Of a DNA stretch of 8,360 nucleotides, positions 6,958-8,360 are shown piece by piece. Source of the stretch: JBFHES01 sp041584015 (lineage in GTDB: Bacteria; Bacteroidota; Bacteroidia; Bacteroidales; M50B96); the NCBI GenBank assembly GCA_041584015.1, contig JBFHES010000205.1, positions 1 to 8,360 of the forward strand, written 5' to 3'. Every line of letters begins with the position of its first letter. Position 1 is the first letter of the stretch. A program made the translations under genes and the position numbers. Under the pieces are notes generated by a model. The model saw nothing but the letters and a program-made list of their open reading frames with translations. It did no database searches and had not been told where the DNA came from.

Positions 6958-6999
6958 AGTTTAGTGATAAAAGAAAATATGCTGCCAGAACCAACAGAA

Positions 7000-8360
7000 T
7001 TAGTAAGGTCTTACTTGCTTAATGTATAATTTTCGAGGCGAAACATCAGAGTCTATTTTGAACTCAACATCCAATGCAAAATCTTTGTAGATGCAATCAC
7101 AATCATAAACCTCATCGTAGAAATACTCTTTTATAATACTTAAATAGTTGCCCAGCTGATATAGTTCTGCATCACTCATTACGTTACCATTGCTGTGCAG
7201 CAATGCATTAGAATAGCTAAAGTATTCCAAGGTATATGGGGTTTGTCCAGAGATTGAGAAATCATAAATTACCAAATGATCATGTATAACACCCGGATCA
7301 GGATCGACAATGCTAATTTCTCCGTATTGGACATTCACTATAAAGCCGTGATTGGTGTTATAAGGATTATGTGTTATTACAACTCCGTTGGCATCCTCAT
7401 CCGGAAACGACCGATGCACCAACACTCCCATTGCACAAGACAAATGATCGATCTTAAAATATTCACGCTCCTCAAATGCAGAGTAGTTCCACAAACTAGC
7501 CCAAACCTTTTTTATCGCTACATCCACTGGCTTTTCCTGGTCGTTAAGTTTTCCGGTAAACGAACTGTACAGGCCTGCACCGTTAAATCCTTCAAGATCC
7601 TCGGCATTGGTAGATGAACGAAACCGAAAAGCGGAAAAGCGCTCATCTTGCATTAGAAGCGGCACTACAGCATTCATTAAGTCGGTGCTTAGCGGAGCAT
7701 TAATAATACTATCTCGGAGCAATTGCAATTTACTTTTGCGCACACCGCTGTTGCTTATAAAGTCTTCATCTTTTAACATCTCTTCAATGTGACTTTCCAG
7801 ACCGTGATCGATTAAATGTTTTTGATAATAATAAAACGGAATGGCGAAATGCCCTTCAGGCACCGGAGCTTCCATTCCTTCATCCGCAAAGGCATTCAAC
7901 ATTTCAGCAAAATTTGAAGCCTTCCCTCCTATCTTGCTCACATCATCTATGTCTGCATCATCCAAATTAATCATTCCATAATTACCAGTATCCTTAAAAA
8001 GCACCACGGTATCCTGCGGTTCATTATTGCTCCAAAATGCAGTTGCTTCCTGAATACTCGCCGATCGGATATAAAAGGTATCACTAAGCACATTTAAATA
8101 TACCAGTTCTCCGGCCGCAAAGTCTAACTTTGGATTTGTAAAACCATCGCGTAAAGCCATATTGGGTGTTCCTCTATTATGACTCAACACATTAATGTGA
8201 CTTAAAGGCGTTTGAAACTCTGTAGTAATAATTCCGGCTATTACTGGTATATCAATCGGAATTCCATTGATAAGAACAATATCATGCCTTTGCAGATCAG
8301 TATTTGCAATATCATCAATCTCTAGTTTTTGCAAATAGCCATAGTTCTCGGCAAGGTTTA
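7000..8360 (-). CDS. PEP-utilising / pyruvate phosphate dikinase-like protein, C-terminal part (5' end outside window)
   Basis: The frame is open to the right edge, with 452 residues visible. A TTG at 8334 can serve as a nominal start, but in-frame coding (NLAENYGYL) continues upstream and belongs to the conserved domain, so the gene is cut by the window. Residues ~20-75 are a PEP-utilising mobile domain: AGIITTEFQTPLSHINVLSH places the phosphorylatable His at residue 54 (codon 8199-8197), and RGTPNMAL follows. Next comes a PPDK/PEP-synthase ATP-binding domain: KIGGKASNFAEML (142-154), FRFRSSTNAEDLEGFNGAGL (244-263), then DVEFKID and the terminal YIKQVRP. In PEP synthase and PPDK the ATP-binding domain comes first and a PEP-binding barrel comes last. 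Here the His domain precedes it and no barrel follows, as in a poorly characterised bacterial family. Phosphoryl transfer from ATP to His is inferred; the acceptor is unknown. Confidence 0.85.
   Translation of the reverse strand, partial: NLAENYGYLQKLEIDDIANTDLQRHDIVLINGIPIDIPVIAGIITTEFQTPLSHINVLSHNRGTPNMALRDGFTNPKLDFAAGELVYLNVLSDTFYIRSASIQEATAFWSNNEPQDTVVLFKDTGNYGMINLDDADIDDVSKIGGKASNFAEMLNAFADEGMEAPVPEGHFAIPFYYYQKHLIDHGLESHIEEMLKDEDFISNSGVRKSKLQLLRDSIINAPLSTDLMNAVVPLLMQDERFSAFRFRSSTNAEDLEGFNGAGLYSSFTGKLNDQEKPVDVAIKKVWASLWNYSAFEEREYFKIDHLSCAMGVLVHRSFPDEDANGVVITHNPYNTNHGFIVNVQYGEISIVDPDPGVIHDHLVIYDFSISGQTPYTLEYFSYSNALLHSNGNVMSDAELYQLGNYLSIIKEYFYDEVYDCDCIYKDFALDVEFKIDSDVSPRKLYIKQVRPY

Noticed and set aside
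7276..7792. Plus-strand open frames opposite the PEP-domain gene
   Set aside because: The minus strand encodes clear ATP-binding domain motifs across the same bases.
8332..8334. TTG as start of the PEP-domain gene
   Set aside because: Codons continue in frame upstream to the window edge and match the expected domain, so the true start is outside the window.

Overview
The window looks like Bacteroidota DNA (a Flavobacteriia or Cytophagia-type genome). It is AT-rich. There are matches to the Bacteroidota promoter element TAnnTTTG upstream of genes. One lipoprotein carries a Lys-plus-acidic surface-export tail directly after the lipidated Cys. The left-edge gene has the signal peptide and BNR/sortilin-like propeller typical of proteins secreted by the type IX system. 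No rRNA, tRNA, CRISPR array or intact mobile element was found, and every confident gene lies on the minus strand.

Layout in the direction of transcription, from right to left. (1) 8360-7000: a protein with a PEP-utilising mobile (phospho-His) domain followed by a pyruvate-phosphate-dikinase ATP-binding domain; its 5' end lies outside the window. (2) 6765-5473: a predicted surface lipoprotein of unknown function. (3) 5445-3751: a patatin-like phospholipase with two membrane helices in its middle, 27 bp behind the lipoprotein and probably co-transcribed with it. (4) 3665-2244: a lipoprotein of glycoside hydrolase family 47 (class I alpha-mannosidase) that resembles the eukaryotic EDEM branch. 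It has its own promoter-like site and is closed by a strong 12-bp hairpin. (5) 2090-1689: a small conserved protein whose conserved N-terminus opens with ATG followed immediately by an in-frame TAA. (6) 1688-753: a gene-poor gap holding a GC-rich structured island, several small hairpins and decayed-looking open frames. (7) 752-1: the N-terminal part of the secreted BNR/sortilin-propeller protein, with a good promoter upstream.

The genes do not form one recognisable pathway. The best-supported functional unit is the lipoprotein-patatin pair. The GH47 enzyme would trim alpha-1,2-mannose from glycans in the periplasm or at the outer membrane. The PEP-domain protein and the propeller protein appear unrelated to these. 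No clearly new defence or biosynthetic system is evident. The points most worth a second look are the codon-2 stop, the EDEM-like bacterial GH47, and the lipoprotein-patatin pair.
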